A DNA stretch of 64,000 nt from Massospora cicadina (taxonomy: Eukaryota > Entomophthoromycota > Entomophthoromycetes > Entomophthorales > Entomophthoraceae), in the NCBI GenBank assembly GCA_022478985.1, contig JAKSZP010015879.1, positions 123,598 to 187,597 on the forward strand, written 5' to 3'. A program made the position numbers and the translations under genes. Under the pieces are notes generated by a model. That model had not been told where the DNA came from. It did no database searches and saw nothing but the letters and a program-made list of their open reading frames with translations. Positions 46,087 through 57,481 of the stretch are shown in pieces; position 1 is the stretch's first letter, and the number at the start of each line of letters is the position of its first letter.

Positions 46087-47327
46087 TTATGTGCTTTTAT
46101 TGGCCACATTATTTTCTTGCGCATTCCATTGTTGATTTTCCTTCCCAATTGGGTTAAATTCCACAATTTTTGGGAATGCACTGAACCCCAATTTTGCTGC
46201 ATTCATTTCTGAATTGGGTTCCACTGAATTCAATCTGGTCAGATTGGGTGTATGGTTTTCCAAAGGATCTGATTGGTTCATTGACTCAAATTCCTTTATG
46301 TCTTCCTGGATCTGCTCCAGAAATATGGTTGATTCCGCTGAGGCCTTTGCCTTGGCCGCGGACAGCTTGTGAGCTTGTTTGGCCATTTTTTGTTCTTTTG
46401 GGGAAATAGGGTCAATTATATATTGCTTGTGTTCTCCCCAGTTGAAGGCTTGTGTAGTATCTGTGATTTTAGCGTACTCTGAGTCATCTTCGCCCAATTC
46501 CTTCTCACAGAATTCCATTTTCTCTCAGGCTTACTTTTATGGGTCAAGCGTGAATCTTATGCTCAAAGGCCTGGCAGTGGTTGCATATGGGTGGTGCGCT
46601 TTCCACTGTTGCACATAACAGCTGGGATTTTTTTCCCATCAATGGTGAAGGATGCTATATGAGGGATTTTTGTAGTACCCTCTACTACATCCTGGTTTGG
46701 CAAAATAATTGCTATTGCCTTCCCCATGCTAAGGGTCAGCATCAGCTGGAATCTTTGCATTTTGAATTGTTTGATTTCTCTGTAGGCTTCTAAGCCTTCT
46801 CAGAGATGTCTTTCAACTACTGTGCGCGCCAGTGTAGTTGGGAGATAGTCAAAAATTATAAAAATATCTTTGGATTCAGTCCAACAGGTGCATTTGGTTG
46901 GTACCAATTGCTGTCCATTGGGAAGGTCAAGTACCACTCTGACCTTCGCTGCTTTGTTCACTTCTTCTGCAGTTTCAAACCCAAGATCTACCCAACCTCT
47001 GCAGATAGTATGGGTTGTTAAGTACACTGCATGCGGAAAAAATTTATGTTGGGCTTCACTGAACTTTTACCACACTGTCAGTGTTTCTACACCCAGGAAA
47101 ACTCATATCCCATGTTCCACTGATGACAGTGGTTGCAATTGGTATATTTCCATATAGCTGCAGTATTTTACCAAAAAATTAATGAAACCCGCGGGGGGCG
47201 CCACCTTGGGTTTTTTGTTTTTGCTGAGATTTTTGTTTGTACCTGTGCGCTTGGTACCTTTGGGTGGTGCAGGTCTGGGTCCGCTGCCCTTTACTGCGTT
47301 CGCCCAGCTCTTCACTTTATTATTCAT
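46087..47327 (-). pseudogene. LINE-B ORF1, Gag-like protein
   Basis: Starts MNNKVKSWANAVKGSG at 47327 with a basic Pro/Lys-rich N-terminus. GWVDLGFETAEEVNKAAKV and PTKCTCWTESKDIFII (47027-46800) match LINE-A ORF1. Residues around 46620-46560 (HMQPLPGL) fall where the CCHC knuckle is expected. The C-terminal part (46518-46087) has SPKEQKMAKQAHKLSAAKAKA, the same Lys/Ala-rich helix as LINE-A (SPQERKKAKQAHRAMAKEAAK). Four frames are needed. Confidence 0.75.
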
Positions 47328-47428
47328 ACTTATCTCACCTGGTATTGATTATCAAATTTTTCTGTTTGAATTAAATAATATTACTAAAAGTGATAGTAAT
47401 AGGGAAGAAAAAATCAAAATGGGGCTTT

Positions 47429-48560
47429 GATCAGGGCTTTTATAACCAGTTAAAGGTCTTAAAATCTTAAAACCATTAAAAAAGACTCTACATCAAAGCA
47501 GATTTAATAGAGTCTCATCAAGTTATAAAAAGTCTGGTATAAATTGGCAATAGTATCAGAACATTCCAAGAAATACTTGAATAACTTGTTTACTCTCAGG
47601 TCCCTTCATATGGCTGGTAGCATTAAGTTTTTGAGGCTCTGTCCATATTACCTGAGTATCAATGATGTGACTCAATAATCCATTTATGATTTAAAGAACT
47701 GGCACTTTCAAGGCTCGTTTTTTTAGCTGAGATAGGCTAACCTTTGAAAGACCTTTTCCTGGTGCGCTAAATGTTTTATGAAAAGTTTTAAGAAAACATT
47801 TATATCATTAAGTAAACTAAAATGCAACGCATCTTATCTCCCAGGATATTTTTATTGCCCAATGGAAGATGGCTGGCACATTACACAATCCTTGGGGCAT
47901 TAAAGTCAGTTTGAACATTTCATGAGAGGAATACTCATGCACTTTTTTTGGCCTTCAGAGGGCAGGTCAATATGCAAGTATCCACATATAAGATCTAGAG
48001 CTGTAAAATATTTGGCTTCTCTTAATTTATTTAAGTAGTCATTTATTTAAAGTATAGAATAAGAATCCTTTTTACTTATATATTTAGATCTTGGTAATCT
48101 ATAGATACTCAATTAGAGCCATCGTTCTCCTTAGATATGAGTGCCAAACTGGCTTATGGGCTACGCAAAGGGACAACTATTACTAAACATATAAACTTTT
48201 TAAGTTCCTTTTGAGCATCCTTATCACTGGCCTTGCTTCTACATATCAGCCTTGATCAAATGGGTCTTGCATCCCCAGTATCAACGTAATGCTGGATTCC
48301 TACAGCGCATCTAATATTGTAGACATTTGTCATAAATATGTGGGCATATTTTTTATGAGAGCCATCACTTGATTCTTTATGACTCTCAGTTAGTCCATCA
48401 AATTGTTAACAAGAAATGGCCACACAATTTGGTAAAATGACTCAGGTAGACTGAACTCTTCCAGATTTCAAAATTATGTACCTCTTAAATCTCTTCCGGC
48501 GGAGTAAGATGTATAAATGTGATCTTCTCCTCTTGAGGGAGATGTTGGATGCAGTTAGGT
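47429..48560 (-). pseudogene. Gypsy-E reverse transcriptase remnant
   Basis: On the minus strand: VSIDYQDLNI near 48100 (C-I-D-Y-R-x-L-N equivalent), then YFTALDLICGYLHIDLPSEG near 48010-47950 with the first catalytic Asp. The stretch toward 47430 is degraded and the Y-x-D-D motif was not found. The LINE-B target duplication lies at its end. Confidence 0.6.
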
Positions 48561-49160
48561 TGGCAAATAACACAAAGGTCTCTTGGTAACTGGATGAATT
48601 TATTCTAGGTGCTGCGAAAGGTTCTATCATCAATTGTTGCGAGGAAATTAAAAATCTCTCAGTAACTTGCATGTAGCTTCAAGTCCATTTGTTGACACCA
48701 CATGATGTTTTCCAGGGTTTAATACATAGTCCTTAGAGGCTTTAAAGGTGATGCCTTTGTCCTCAGGTGTGGTGACTGGTAGAGAGAAACTTCTATGAGC
48801 TATTTGTTGATAATGGATAATACTAAACTGTTGTTGTAGACCAAATTGATGGAGTTATACCTATTAGTTGGGAGCTTTAATTTACCCCTTGAGTAAGAAA
48901 GGAGTCATGGTGACCTAGTATAGTAAAAGTGTTTTCATCATAATCTAGAATGGAATCATAAAACTTGAGTAATCTAATACCAAAAAGAAATTGTTGTTAT
49001 TACTGGGAAGCACTATAACAGGGGTACTAACTGAAAAGAAATGAACTTCACTGGTAACACGTTATATGCCCCTCACTCTGTAGAAATATGAGCCTCTGAT
49101 CTCCTGGAAAGTATATTAGGGAGTAGAGTGCTTTTTCTAATTTTCTGAGACTAATTCGGT

Positions 49161-49804
49161 CAAGATTGGGCTACTATATTTCTAATATCAACCATATTAA
49201 TTTAACCTTAAAACACATAATACCGTGTATAAGTTCAGATCAAATTTGTGTGCTGATGAGACAAAGACCTATCACCTGTTTAATGGATCAACATGGTAAG
49301 TTATATGAAAAACAACACACTAAGTTGTTAATCATATTTGGATATAATAAGATATTTGGAGATACACAATATCATTAAGACAATGTGGTGATAGAAGAAT
49401 CAAGAAGTTTTGCATTCCATTAATATTTGCTTTATATTTTATTTCTTTGTATATACTTTACAGACTGAAAAAATATACAGTTTTTTATTATGAGTTAAGA
49501 TATAGTTTATAACATGATGTACTTATTTTATTTAATATCTTCCTTCCTCAACAAGTTTTCTTCCAATAGACTTAGTAGGATAACTTTGGTCCTCCTCTCT
49601 TAAACAGCCGCGAAGTGCTAAGACTACCATGTCTGTAATAATGTTAGTTTTCTAGGTCAGCATTAAGCGAGCCAACTACCTTAACCAGGATTCAAAAAAT
49701 GGTGCTCACTATAAGGGGCCCCAGTATACCACACAGTCTACTTCAACTTTATCTTAAAATGGGAAAGCATATCATAAATCTAGAAGCTGACTACCTGGGA
49801 GTAT
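49161..49804 (+). other. LTR-end remnant with a primer-binding-site-like sequence
   Basis: AT-rich to 49690, then TGGTGCTCACTATAAGGGGCC from 49700, matching the gypsy-G site TGGTGCTCACTACAGGGGC. This suggests the 5' LTR end and leader of another G/H-type element in plus orientation, cut off at 49805 by gypsy-C. No coding region remains. The 70-residue frame at 49166 has no recognisable motif. Confidence 0.45.
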
Positions 49805-50695
49805 TGTCAAGCAAGTATCTGTGACTCTCTTATTCCCTGAGAGGTGGTGCAGATTGCACAGTCACATATATAGGGAATAGGTCGCTATTAGCAAAGGAAA
49901 CATAGTACCTTAAAAGGTGCCAGTACACATGGAACCCAAGAACATGAGGGTATAAAATTGTATAAATGACTAAATACACTAAAATTTAAGAACTTGGTTG
50001 GACCTAGAGAGGTGCCCATAACCAAAAGCAAATCAGTATATGGGTTCTTGGGCGCCTCGATTTGGAGGGGCAAAGGCTTTCCCAGGTAGGAACCAGAATT
50101 CATAATTACTTTAGAAAAGATAAAATGAACTATGTTTTTAGAAAACTCCTTAAGGAGGTCTGCAAAGAGGTCATACCATGAGACCATCTATAGAATTAAA
50201 ATGAACGTAGTTTTTATTAAAACCAAGTTGGCCAACAAAGAAGATTAGCCCTAAAATATTACATTTAAAGCCTTGTGTTATCGTTTTCTATCATGTGATG
50301 CGCTGCATCCAATACAACTAATAAACACAAACTACCATCCTTTGTGGTACTATATCTCAAGTAATCTCACACTCAGGTGATTGAATGCAATTGAATTTTG
50401 CCAGATTTGGCAATATGGTAAACTAAATGGGACTCAAAGATCCTTTTCCCATCAAATGTAACATAATGTCATAATTCAAAAAATAACTGGTGCACCACAG
50501 ATCTGAGGATGTAACGCCTCCATGATCATCATGCGCACCCACAGAAACAACTTGGGCATATTTTTTTCTTTGCCAGCGTTGGTCCAGTGTATGCTTCAGG
50601 TCATGCAGGTTCACTAGTTTGATCCCCTTGGCCATTTAGCGCTCAGCCTACTTTAGTACACATTGTTTCTATTATTATGTCATTTGACCATAACA
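49805..50695 (-). repeat. 3' LTR of gypsy-C
   Basis: 891 bp; minus strand TGTTATGGTCAAATGACATA...GCTTGACA. Near its start it carries the open frame KGIKLVNLHDLKHTLDQRW (50635-50423), the same motif as in the LTR at 22852-23750. Confidence 0.8.
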
Positions 50696-50699
50696 TTAT

Positions 50700-52170
50700 C
50701 CTCCCATTCTTTTGAGGTGACACCCCTCCTCCAAGAGCGTCATCCAGGAAAAAGTTCTTGTGGGCGCGGGCCATCTTCACGGAGGTAATAGTTTGTTTAG
50801 CCTTGGGCTCTGATGCAATTGGTAAACGCTCATGGAATGCATCTATGGGGTACTGGGCATGGATACAGCCACGTGCTGGTATCCAGCTGTTCCACCGCTT
50901 CAAACCCTTTCCATGACACCAGGTACTACAGTCTCCTTCTAACATTATGGGAGGCTACAACCTCCTCTACTTCCCATTATAGGGTCCCCTCCACAAGGTA
51001 TTCTTCTAGAGTCTCAGGCGGGGGCCCTCAAACAAGGTCATCCTACTCTCATGAAACATTGCAAAGATCTGAAATGATTAGGGGAGCTCCAACTGGTATG
51101 AGGCATGGCCCATCTTTCTGAAAATGTTTAAGTTCCTATCCTCTTTTGGCCCCAGTTTTCTGCATGGATGCTTAATTGGAATATTTCTGATATCAGAAAT
51201 AATAAGATCCTCTTCCTTGTATGCTGGACCCACTCATCTCTTACCATCTGCAATCTCTTTATATACTTTCATGATGGCATCCAGATTGATGTTGATCCCT
51301 TGGAGTACTTTCTTATGTACTTGGCGAAGTCCACCACTGTTTCCTCCCTGGAACCGTTAGGTTCCATGTTAAAAGAGGGAAAAACATATTTGGCCAAGAA
51401 TTTAGAGAATTTAATGGAAGCATGCTGTCCATTGTTATACCTAAATTGAGACAGAGGAAGATGGGAAGCCCAAATTAAATGGTCAGCTGCAGTGTAACAC
51501 CTCAAAAACTGCTCAAGGAACTGGTTCCTCGTTCCATCTGCTCATCTAATTGGGGTGGTAGGCAGTAGGACAACATGGATAGTCTGAAGAATTTTGTACA
51601 ACTTCATTCAAAAAACGGACGTGAACTAAGGTCTGTGGTCACTAATAATATCCTGGAACACCCCATGGAGGGAAAACACATGAGTTACAAATAACTTAGA
51701 CATCTGCATTATCGTTACTGAAGTATTACATGGAATGAAATGGGCTTACTTTGTAAGCTTATCCAACACTACCATGATAGAGTCATAGCCCTCTGACGCA
51801 GGTAGCTTCACAATAAAACTGACTGAGAGGGAAGTCCAGGGCCCCTCTGCCTTTTTGTTGGTACCAACAACAATATGAGAAGATAAAAATGTGGTTTTAT
51901 CCTATTTCAGACCAGACAGTCCTTAAAATACCGTGTAACCTTTGCATCCACTCCCTTCCAGTTATAAGTTTTTCAAAAGGTATTTCATGGTCTTCTCCTT
52001 TCCATGGTGCCCAACTTTAATTCCATCTTGGTGTTCTTTGATTATTTTCAGGCGGAGTGGTCCAGCGGGAACCCATAAGCGCTTCTGGAACCCAAACCAT
52101 CTCATCCATTACATGGTACCCCTTGGTGATATCCTCTTGATTTAACTTGCTCTTGGTGAAAACCATAGTA
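50700..52170 (-). pseudogene. Gypsy-C integrase and chromodomain
   Basis: 51505-51269 (LRCYTAADHLIWASHLPLSQFRYN-like) is the region just after the catalytic Glu of gypsy integrases. The upstream core to 52170 is broken. At about 50950-50840 YLVSWKGFEAVEQ, then STW, preceded by VEEVVASHNV, form a chromodomain (Y-L-V-x-W-K-G-F core). The element therefore belongs to the chromovirus group, like gypsy-B and gypsy-I. Confidence 0.65.
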
Positions 52171-52174
52171 TATT

Positions 52175-52861
52175 TTACTGATAGTGATGTGATAGAATGA
52201 TAATTCTGAATATACCATACTCTTCTGGGTTCTCCATAAAAGCAAGAAGTGGCATGCATGCCATGGTGGAGGGTTGCTTGGATACAATCTTACCTGGAGG
52301 AATCACCAAGTAGGTATTGCGCAACTCAACCTCCATGGGATCAAGAGCTAGAACAGGGTTCTGACATAAGGAATCATTCAAACCATTCTCCTTGCCCTTG
52401 AAGAACTCATAAGAAAATGCAAATTGGGCAAGGGTTTTATGCCAGAGGAGTTGCTGTAGGGTCAAGACATGAGGTGCGTGGTAGTACAACAAGGCATGGT
52501 AATCAGTAAGTACGTGTAATGGTAGGGATGAGCCATGAAACTGATGATGCCAATAGGTTAGCGCCTCAACTACCGCCAATAACTCTTTGCTATAAACGGC
52601 ATAGTTTAATTTTGATAAGGACATTTTCCTGGAAAAATATCCCACTGGATGCTCTATTCCATCTCTGCCCTTTTGTAACAAGGCAGCCACTATGGCAAAG
52701 TTGGAGGCATCAGTATCTACAATAAACTCTTTTTCTGGATCTTCATGGTTCAGGACGGACGTAGACAGCAGGGTGCACTTTACCGCTTGGAAGGCATCCT
52801 GTAAAACAGGGGGCCACTGAAGCACTTTTGTTCCACTTGCCTTATACAAGGGCGCCGCCAC
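52175..52861 (-). pseudogene. Gypsy-C RNase H domain
   Basis: A 228-residue open frame: FIVDTDASNFAIVAALLQ (first Asp), LNYAVYSKELLAVVEALTYW (Glu) and LTDYHALLYY (second Asp). The tail ENGLNDSLCQNP is the typical A-D-x-L-S-R region with changes (N for A, C for R). This is the best-preserved part of the element. Confidence 0.8.
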
Positions 52862-52989
52862 CTCAGTAAGATTTGGCGTGAGTTTCTAAGGAACGTACAC
52901 GTCCCCAAAAACTCCTCAATTCTTTGACTGAAGTTGTGGTGGCCACTCATGAATAGCCTTCTCCTTGTTTGGAGTTATCATATGGCCTT

Positions 52990-53520
52990 GGTCAAACATG
53001 ACGTTGCCCAGGAAAGTGACCTGGGACTTGAAGACCTAGCACTTATTGATTTTTAGCGTAAGGTCAGCTTCTTTCAAGCGCTCCACCACTTGCGCAGTTG
53101 CATATATGGAAATCTTGATCAGGGTAAATCCAGAGTATCATCCATGTAGGAAACCATACATACATCCAGCAGGTCCCTCAAGACCACATCTATATGGCGT
53201 TGGAAGATAGCAGGTGCATTTTTAAGCTCAAAAGGCATAACCCAAATCTGTAAAGTTCCTTTTATGGTTTGGAACGCGCTAAGCCACCCTTGGCCCTTCT
53301 TGATACAGATCAGCACTAACGCATTTAATCAATCCAGTTTGGAGAAAAGTCTAGCCTTCTCCACATAGCGAACAATCTGTGAGTCCACCAGAATGGGATG
53401 CAGATCTGGTACTGTGACGTTTTTTAGGTTCCCATAATCCAAACATGGGTTTAAGTTAGCATCGCTTTCTCCACAAAATGAAGTGAGAAGCATACCAGAG
53501 AGGTACGCTGAAATGTTGTA
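52990..53520 (-). pseudogene. Gypsy-C reverse transcriptase
   Basis: 53316-53119 contains WVMPFELKNAPAIFQRHIDVV and MVSYMDDTLD, an intact YMDD catalytic motif; the usual FGL is FEL here. Upstream, around 53500-53330, are pieces of the fingers. Downstream, to about 52900, is the thumb/connection (FLGNVMF-like). Stops and frame changes separate them. Confidence 0.7.
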
Positions 53521-53939
53521 CTTTTAGCTAACTTCTCCTTAATTCACACATCTAAGGATGCTTCCTCCCATATGGTCAAAGGGTAAATGGAAAAAGATAT
53601 GCGCAGCAGATCAACTGTGAGTTTGAACTCAAAGTCAAACTCTGAATAAGCTGGTAGTATATTGGCTTAAGCCGCATCATAAGAAAATTCCAGCCCCTCT
53701 AGTCAAGCTTTGAGGGTACCTCTGAAGAGGGCTTTAGCAAAGGAGCTAAACTGAGTGTGTTGACCTTGGGTCATTTTGGGGCAAATTGCTATGAAAGTTA
53801 GCTTCAGACAAGGGGAAAACTAACTTTTGACCATTCTTCAAAGTTTATAGCAAAGTATTGTTTTTCAAGATGGTTCTGACTTCAAACTTTTGCCTCCCAC
53901 TCTATTCCCAAAATAATGGGGTACAAGAGGCTTTTGATT

Positions 53940-54450
53940 GCTTGGAAGCGGTCAACCAATTTGTATTTTCTGACTTAATAATTCAATACCCCAAAACCTT
54001 AATAATGGGAATACCTTGGTAAGCAAGCCCTTAACCACATCACCTGGAAAGTAACTTAACTCAAGGTATTTAAATAGGTCTTGGTCAATAAAATTCTCAT
54101 ATAATCTTGTATCCACCAAAATAGTTGTGCTGATTTTCTTTAAAGGGGATGAAAGGGTAGCAGTGAACAAAAAAATATCCAGAATGATCTTTATTTATAG
54201 CAAATAAAGCCAACACCTCACCAGAAAACCGTTCATAAGGCATAAGCATGCCTTCAGGATAAGTTTTTGCATCTTAAAATAGAGAGGTAAATTTGCTACT
54301 CTCACTACTGAGGTCATATATCCCACCATATCTTCAACATTTGCAAAAACCTTTTTATGTTTATAAAGCCATTTATTTTTCACCTTCTGTGTTCTGTGGA
54401 TCATGGTAGGGGCCAAGCGCATGTTTGCAGGTGTGATTTGGTACATAGGA
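53940..54450 (-). pseudogene. Gypsy-C protease region
   Basis: TTILVDTRLYENFIDQDL at about 54130-54080 has the layout of a retropepsin active site (V-D-S-G-A-x-x-N-F-I), but with DTR in place of D-S/T-G, so the Gly is lost. 54446-54195 carries basic sequence without a clear zinc knuckle. Confidence 0.5.
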
Positions 54451-54690
54451 ATGGAATTTATGTGAGAGCAGCAGGATTTAATACTCAGCTCATTTAATAT
54501 TTATAATTTTCATTATAAAATGCATTTTTGGGAATTGGCGACCCCATACCTGATCCACTGGCCAAATTTTCATTGTTATCTAAGGCATTACCACCAGGCC
54601 CTTCATTGATTATCTGGACTGCACCATAGAAATGCAATGCAAAGAAAAATTATTTTTGTTGAACCGTTTTTTATTTGGGGCTAGACTCAT

Positions 54691-55680
54691 CTAAACCCTT
54701 GAATTCTGCAAAAATGAGGAAGGGATCAATGGGGAGCTCTTCCTTATTAAGGGAAAAACAATAGTCTCAGGCGCCATATGTATAGGGGCCAATTCAGTTA
54801 ACATCATCATTGTGGAATCAACTGAGATATTTAATTTATATTTGGGGCTGGACCCCTGCTCACCTTTAAATTCCGCTGAAAACAAAAGAATGGAAGGATA
54901 AGATTCCTCCTTTTTCAGAGGTGCACGCAAGTTTTTAGGGCCCTTATTTATAGGGGCCACCCCAGGTGGAATCATAATGGCCAAATTACCTGGTCCCTTC
55001 TGGGTTGTGGTGGGTAAATCGCCCCAAAGAGCTTCAATCAGCTGGTTGAAGTTGGGAGGGGGCAATTGCCATACTGGGGCATTTCTTTTGGGGAGGGCCA
55101 GGATAGGATGGAGGAAAGGTGTTTTTAATGACTTCTGACAAAGGTAGGGCATGGGCTCTGTCACAAAATTCATTTAAATATAATTTCGCCGGGAAGCCAG
55201 CTTAGCACTGAGAAAAGAACTCATAGAAGGCTTGGAAGATGATATGACTGGGTGACGCTGCTCCAGAAAATTCTCCAAACCCTCCACTGATTTCCAAAAA
55301 GCAGCTGTGCACAAGATACTGCAAAAACCCAGCCAGATGCACCAGGGAGCAGTCATACAACAGATCCACCTCACACAAGGGTGGACAGGAACTACTCAAA
55401 CTTTTATTATTCAAAAAAGCTTTCAATGAGAGGGAAGAAAGTGTCTATTGTATTTCATAGTAAAGTTTGGGGGAAGTTGGGGAATCGTGACAACAGGATC
55501 ATGAAGAGTCTGAGTCCACCTGGTATGCGCAGGAAGGGTATTCACTTCCCAGTTGGCAGTAGCAAAAATATGCTGAGATTTACCATTACTTAAAACAAAT
55601 GAGAAAACTGTGGTGAGCACCATAGAGGCTATGACAAATGGCCAGTGCACCCAGTTCACACTTAAAGAAAGCCCCACTCA
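54691..55680 (-). pseudogene. Gypsy-C gag with an N-terminal hydrophobic segment
   Basis: The first open segment (55677-55423) opens near the LTR and has a membrane-helix-like run (WPFVIASMVLTTVFSFVLS), then a Pro/Thr-rich stretch. 55426-55174 is the next piece in other frames. 55173-54691 is Pro- and Lys-rich (LKKEESYPSILLF). No knuckle was found. The hydrophobic start right after the LTR parallels gypsy-I Gag. Confidence 0.5.
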
Positions 55681-55721
55681 GATAATTCTAATGCACAGAA
55701 AGTAAAAAGGTTGGTCACTAA

Positions 55722-56600
55722 TGTCAGGAGAGTATCTGTAACTCTCTTGTTCCCAGCAAGTGGTTCAGGATATACAACCAAAACAAGGGAACTAGTCACT
55801 AATAAGAGTGGAAAAAGGGGCTATAGAAGGTGCTGGAGCACAGGGGACCTAGGAAGGGTATACAATACAGAATAGATGACTAGATAAACAATAAATGACA
55901 TAACTTGGTTGGACCAAAGGAGGAGTCCATAACCAAGTGCAGATCAGCGTTGAGGTGCTTGGATGCCTCAATATGGAGGGACTGGGATGGATAAGTTGTG
56001 ACCAGATTCAGTCAATAAATTTAGATAAATTATAATGTCCTATAATATTGGAGACCTCCTCAAGGAGGTCCACGCACAGGTTCACCCAAGGAATCATGCA
56101 AAAGATGTAAAATAATGAAGGTTATATTAAGTAATTCGACCAACAAGGTATATTGGTCTTGAGTGATCATTATTAAGCATTGGGAGGGAGAATCATCAAT
56201 CTGTGGGAGTGGTATTAAGCCTAAGGAACCAATAAGCGCACTCTAACATCAGCCATGGTACTGTAGCTCAAAATAGTCCAAACCCAAGTTATTGATTGTA
56301 ACATGATCCACTAAATTTAGCACTATTGTAAATGGAATGGGGTTTGAAACCCCTTTTACCAAGAAACTGTAAAACCATCCTAATTAATAACAAAGATAGT
56401 GCGTTTGAATGCGCTTGATGAAATGCAGGGCAAGCATCACACACATCCCCAGGACAACTTGGGCATTTCTTACCTGTACCCAGCGTTGGTCAAGGTATGC
56501 TTATGGTCCAGGAGGCCTGACAACTTAACCTTTTTGGCCTCCTCGTATCCAGCCTTGTTTCTACAGTCTGTATGCTCAATTATGTCATGTAACCGTGATG
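55722..56600 (-). repeat. 5' LTR of gypsy-C
   Basis: About 879 bp, ending CCTGACA on the minus strand at 55722. It shares the CATACCTTGACCAACGCTGG block, the GAGGTCTCCAATATTATAGG/GACCTCCTTGAGGAGGTC region and overall order with the other family LTRs. Its U3 open frame is disrupted compared with the 3' LTR. Confidence 0.75.
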
Positions 56601-56849
56601 TTTATTTTAAAAAAAAGTGATTTGCATAATGTCCCATGTTCTTACGATAACATTTAGTAATCAGAGTAAGATCAGACTGACTAAAACAAAAGTCAGAGGG
56701 CTGAGACTATTTTTTCTCTGAGGGGTGACCCAGGATTGTAAGTCATGAGGCTCCAATAGACTTTGGTTTGGTGCCTCAAAAGTGACAGCGCATTGACATA
56801 GTTAATTCACCATATGAGTCATATCATTCTCCTCGTTCAATACTGTTAT
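56601..56849 (-). pseudogene. Gypsy-H gag, C-terminal piece with a degenerate knuckle
   Basis: On the minus strand the gag frame interrupted at 62261 continues here (VLNEENDMTHMVN) and ends CYRKNMGHYANHF, a CCHC knuckle with the second and last Cys lost. It is bounded by gypsy-I on one side and the gypsy-C LTR on the other. Confidence 0.6.
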
Positions 56850-57481
56850 TGTCAGGATAAATCCTGACATTATTGGAATTCCTGAGACTACAGACATCAT
56901 CCATCAGATCAAGAGGATACGTGATGAAGTTAGATCAAGTAATTGCATTTCAAATGAATAATGTAGTGAAAATGTTTGATTAAATATTTTAATCACCTTA
57001 GTTGCGATAATGTTGAGTCAATTAATTGCACCAAAACGAATTTATGATGAGACTGAGACGATTCCCACTGCCTTTCAAAAATCACATGCAAGTTGCAATC
57101 CCATAAGCTCCAGAGAAGAATAGTGCACTGTTTCAATCAATTAAGCTTAGGTAAGTCAAGAAAGTTGTTTAGTATATAAAACCAAGGCATTCAATTGGTT
57201 AATCTTTGCGGTCAATAAAATTATTCTTATAATGCAAACACTATTAAGTCTATTTACTAAAGTGCTATCATTACCGATCTACCACCCCAGCCTATAAGAA
57301 ACTTCATTCCAACTTTCCCCTTTTAAAGCCATGTCTTTAAGCAACTCCCATACCAGCTTACCCACCATTCCTTATACCTGGACACCTCTAGTGTCCTTTT
57401 CATACTGAGCTAAACCCCTTGGTTATGATAACTCATGGTTAGCTACCCCCAACCAGGTCAGTAGTACACCAGTCCCTGACA
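56850..57481 (+). repeat. 5' LTR of gypsy-I
   Basis: 632 bp. It opens with the palindrome TGTCAGGATAAATCCTGACA. TATA-like TATATAAAACC lies near 57173. The gag start ATG (57331) is inside the LTR. Confidence 0.9.

Larger units (their letters stand above)
42147..47413 (-). mobile_element. LINE-B, near full-length non-LTR retrotransposon with a 15-bp target duplication
   Basis: TCAAAATGGGGCTTT flanks it exactly at 42132-42146 and 47414-47428. The host sequence is gypsy-E pol, which continues on both sides. The 3' end on the minus strand is a short A/T tail (AAATAAATAA). ORF1 starts 87 bp from the 5' end, and ORF2 has endonuclease, reverse transcriptase (FADD) and a C-terminal zinc-binding motif. 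Length 5.27 kb, a normal full size for Tad1/I-like LINEs. Both ORFs carry frameshifts and stops. Confidence 0.9.
38831..49160 (-). mobile_element. Gypsy-E, minus-strand gypsy element split by a solo LTR and by LINE-B
   Basis: Reading right to left: RT fragments (48560-47429), LINE-B, RNase H (42146-41800), first integrase half (41350-41130), solo LTR, second integrase half (39756-39200). An AT-rich tail with a TATA-like TATAAATACTATTTG near 38870 may be the 3' LTR. Domain order and continuity across both insertions show a single element. The ends are not defined. Confidence 0.7.
49805..56600 (-). mobile_element. Gypsy-C, minus-strand chromodomain Ty3/gypsy element
   Basis: LTRs at 55722-56600 (5') and 49805-50695 (3') belong to one family. 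In minus order there follow gag, protease, RT with YMDD, RNase H, integrase and a chromodomain. Length 6.8 kb. The 5' LTR start has drifted (CATCACGG where the others have TGTTATGG/TGTCATGG) and no target duplication is visible. It lies next to interrupted gypsy-H gag, so it probably inserted there. Confidence 0.8.

Noticed and set aside
55610..55625. A fourth shared primer-binding site (TGGTGCTCACCAC on the minus strand)
   Set aside because: It lies about 100 bp from the gypsy-C LTR end and within coding sequence for the hydrophobic segment, so the match is probably chance.
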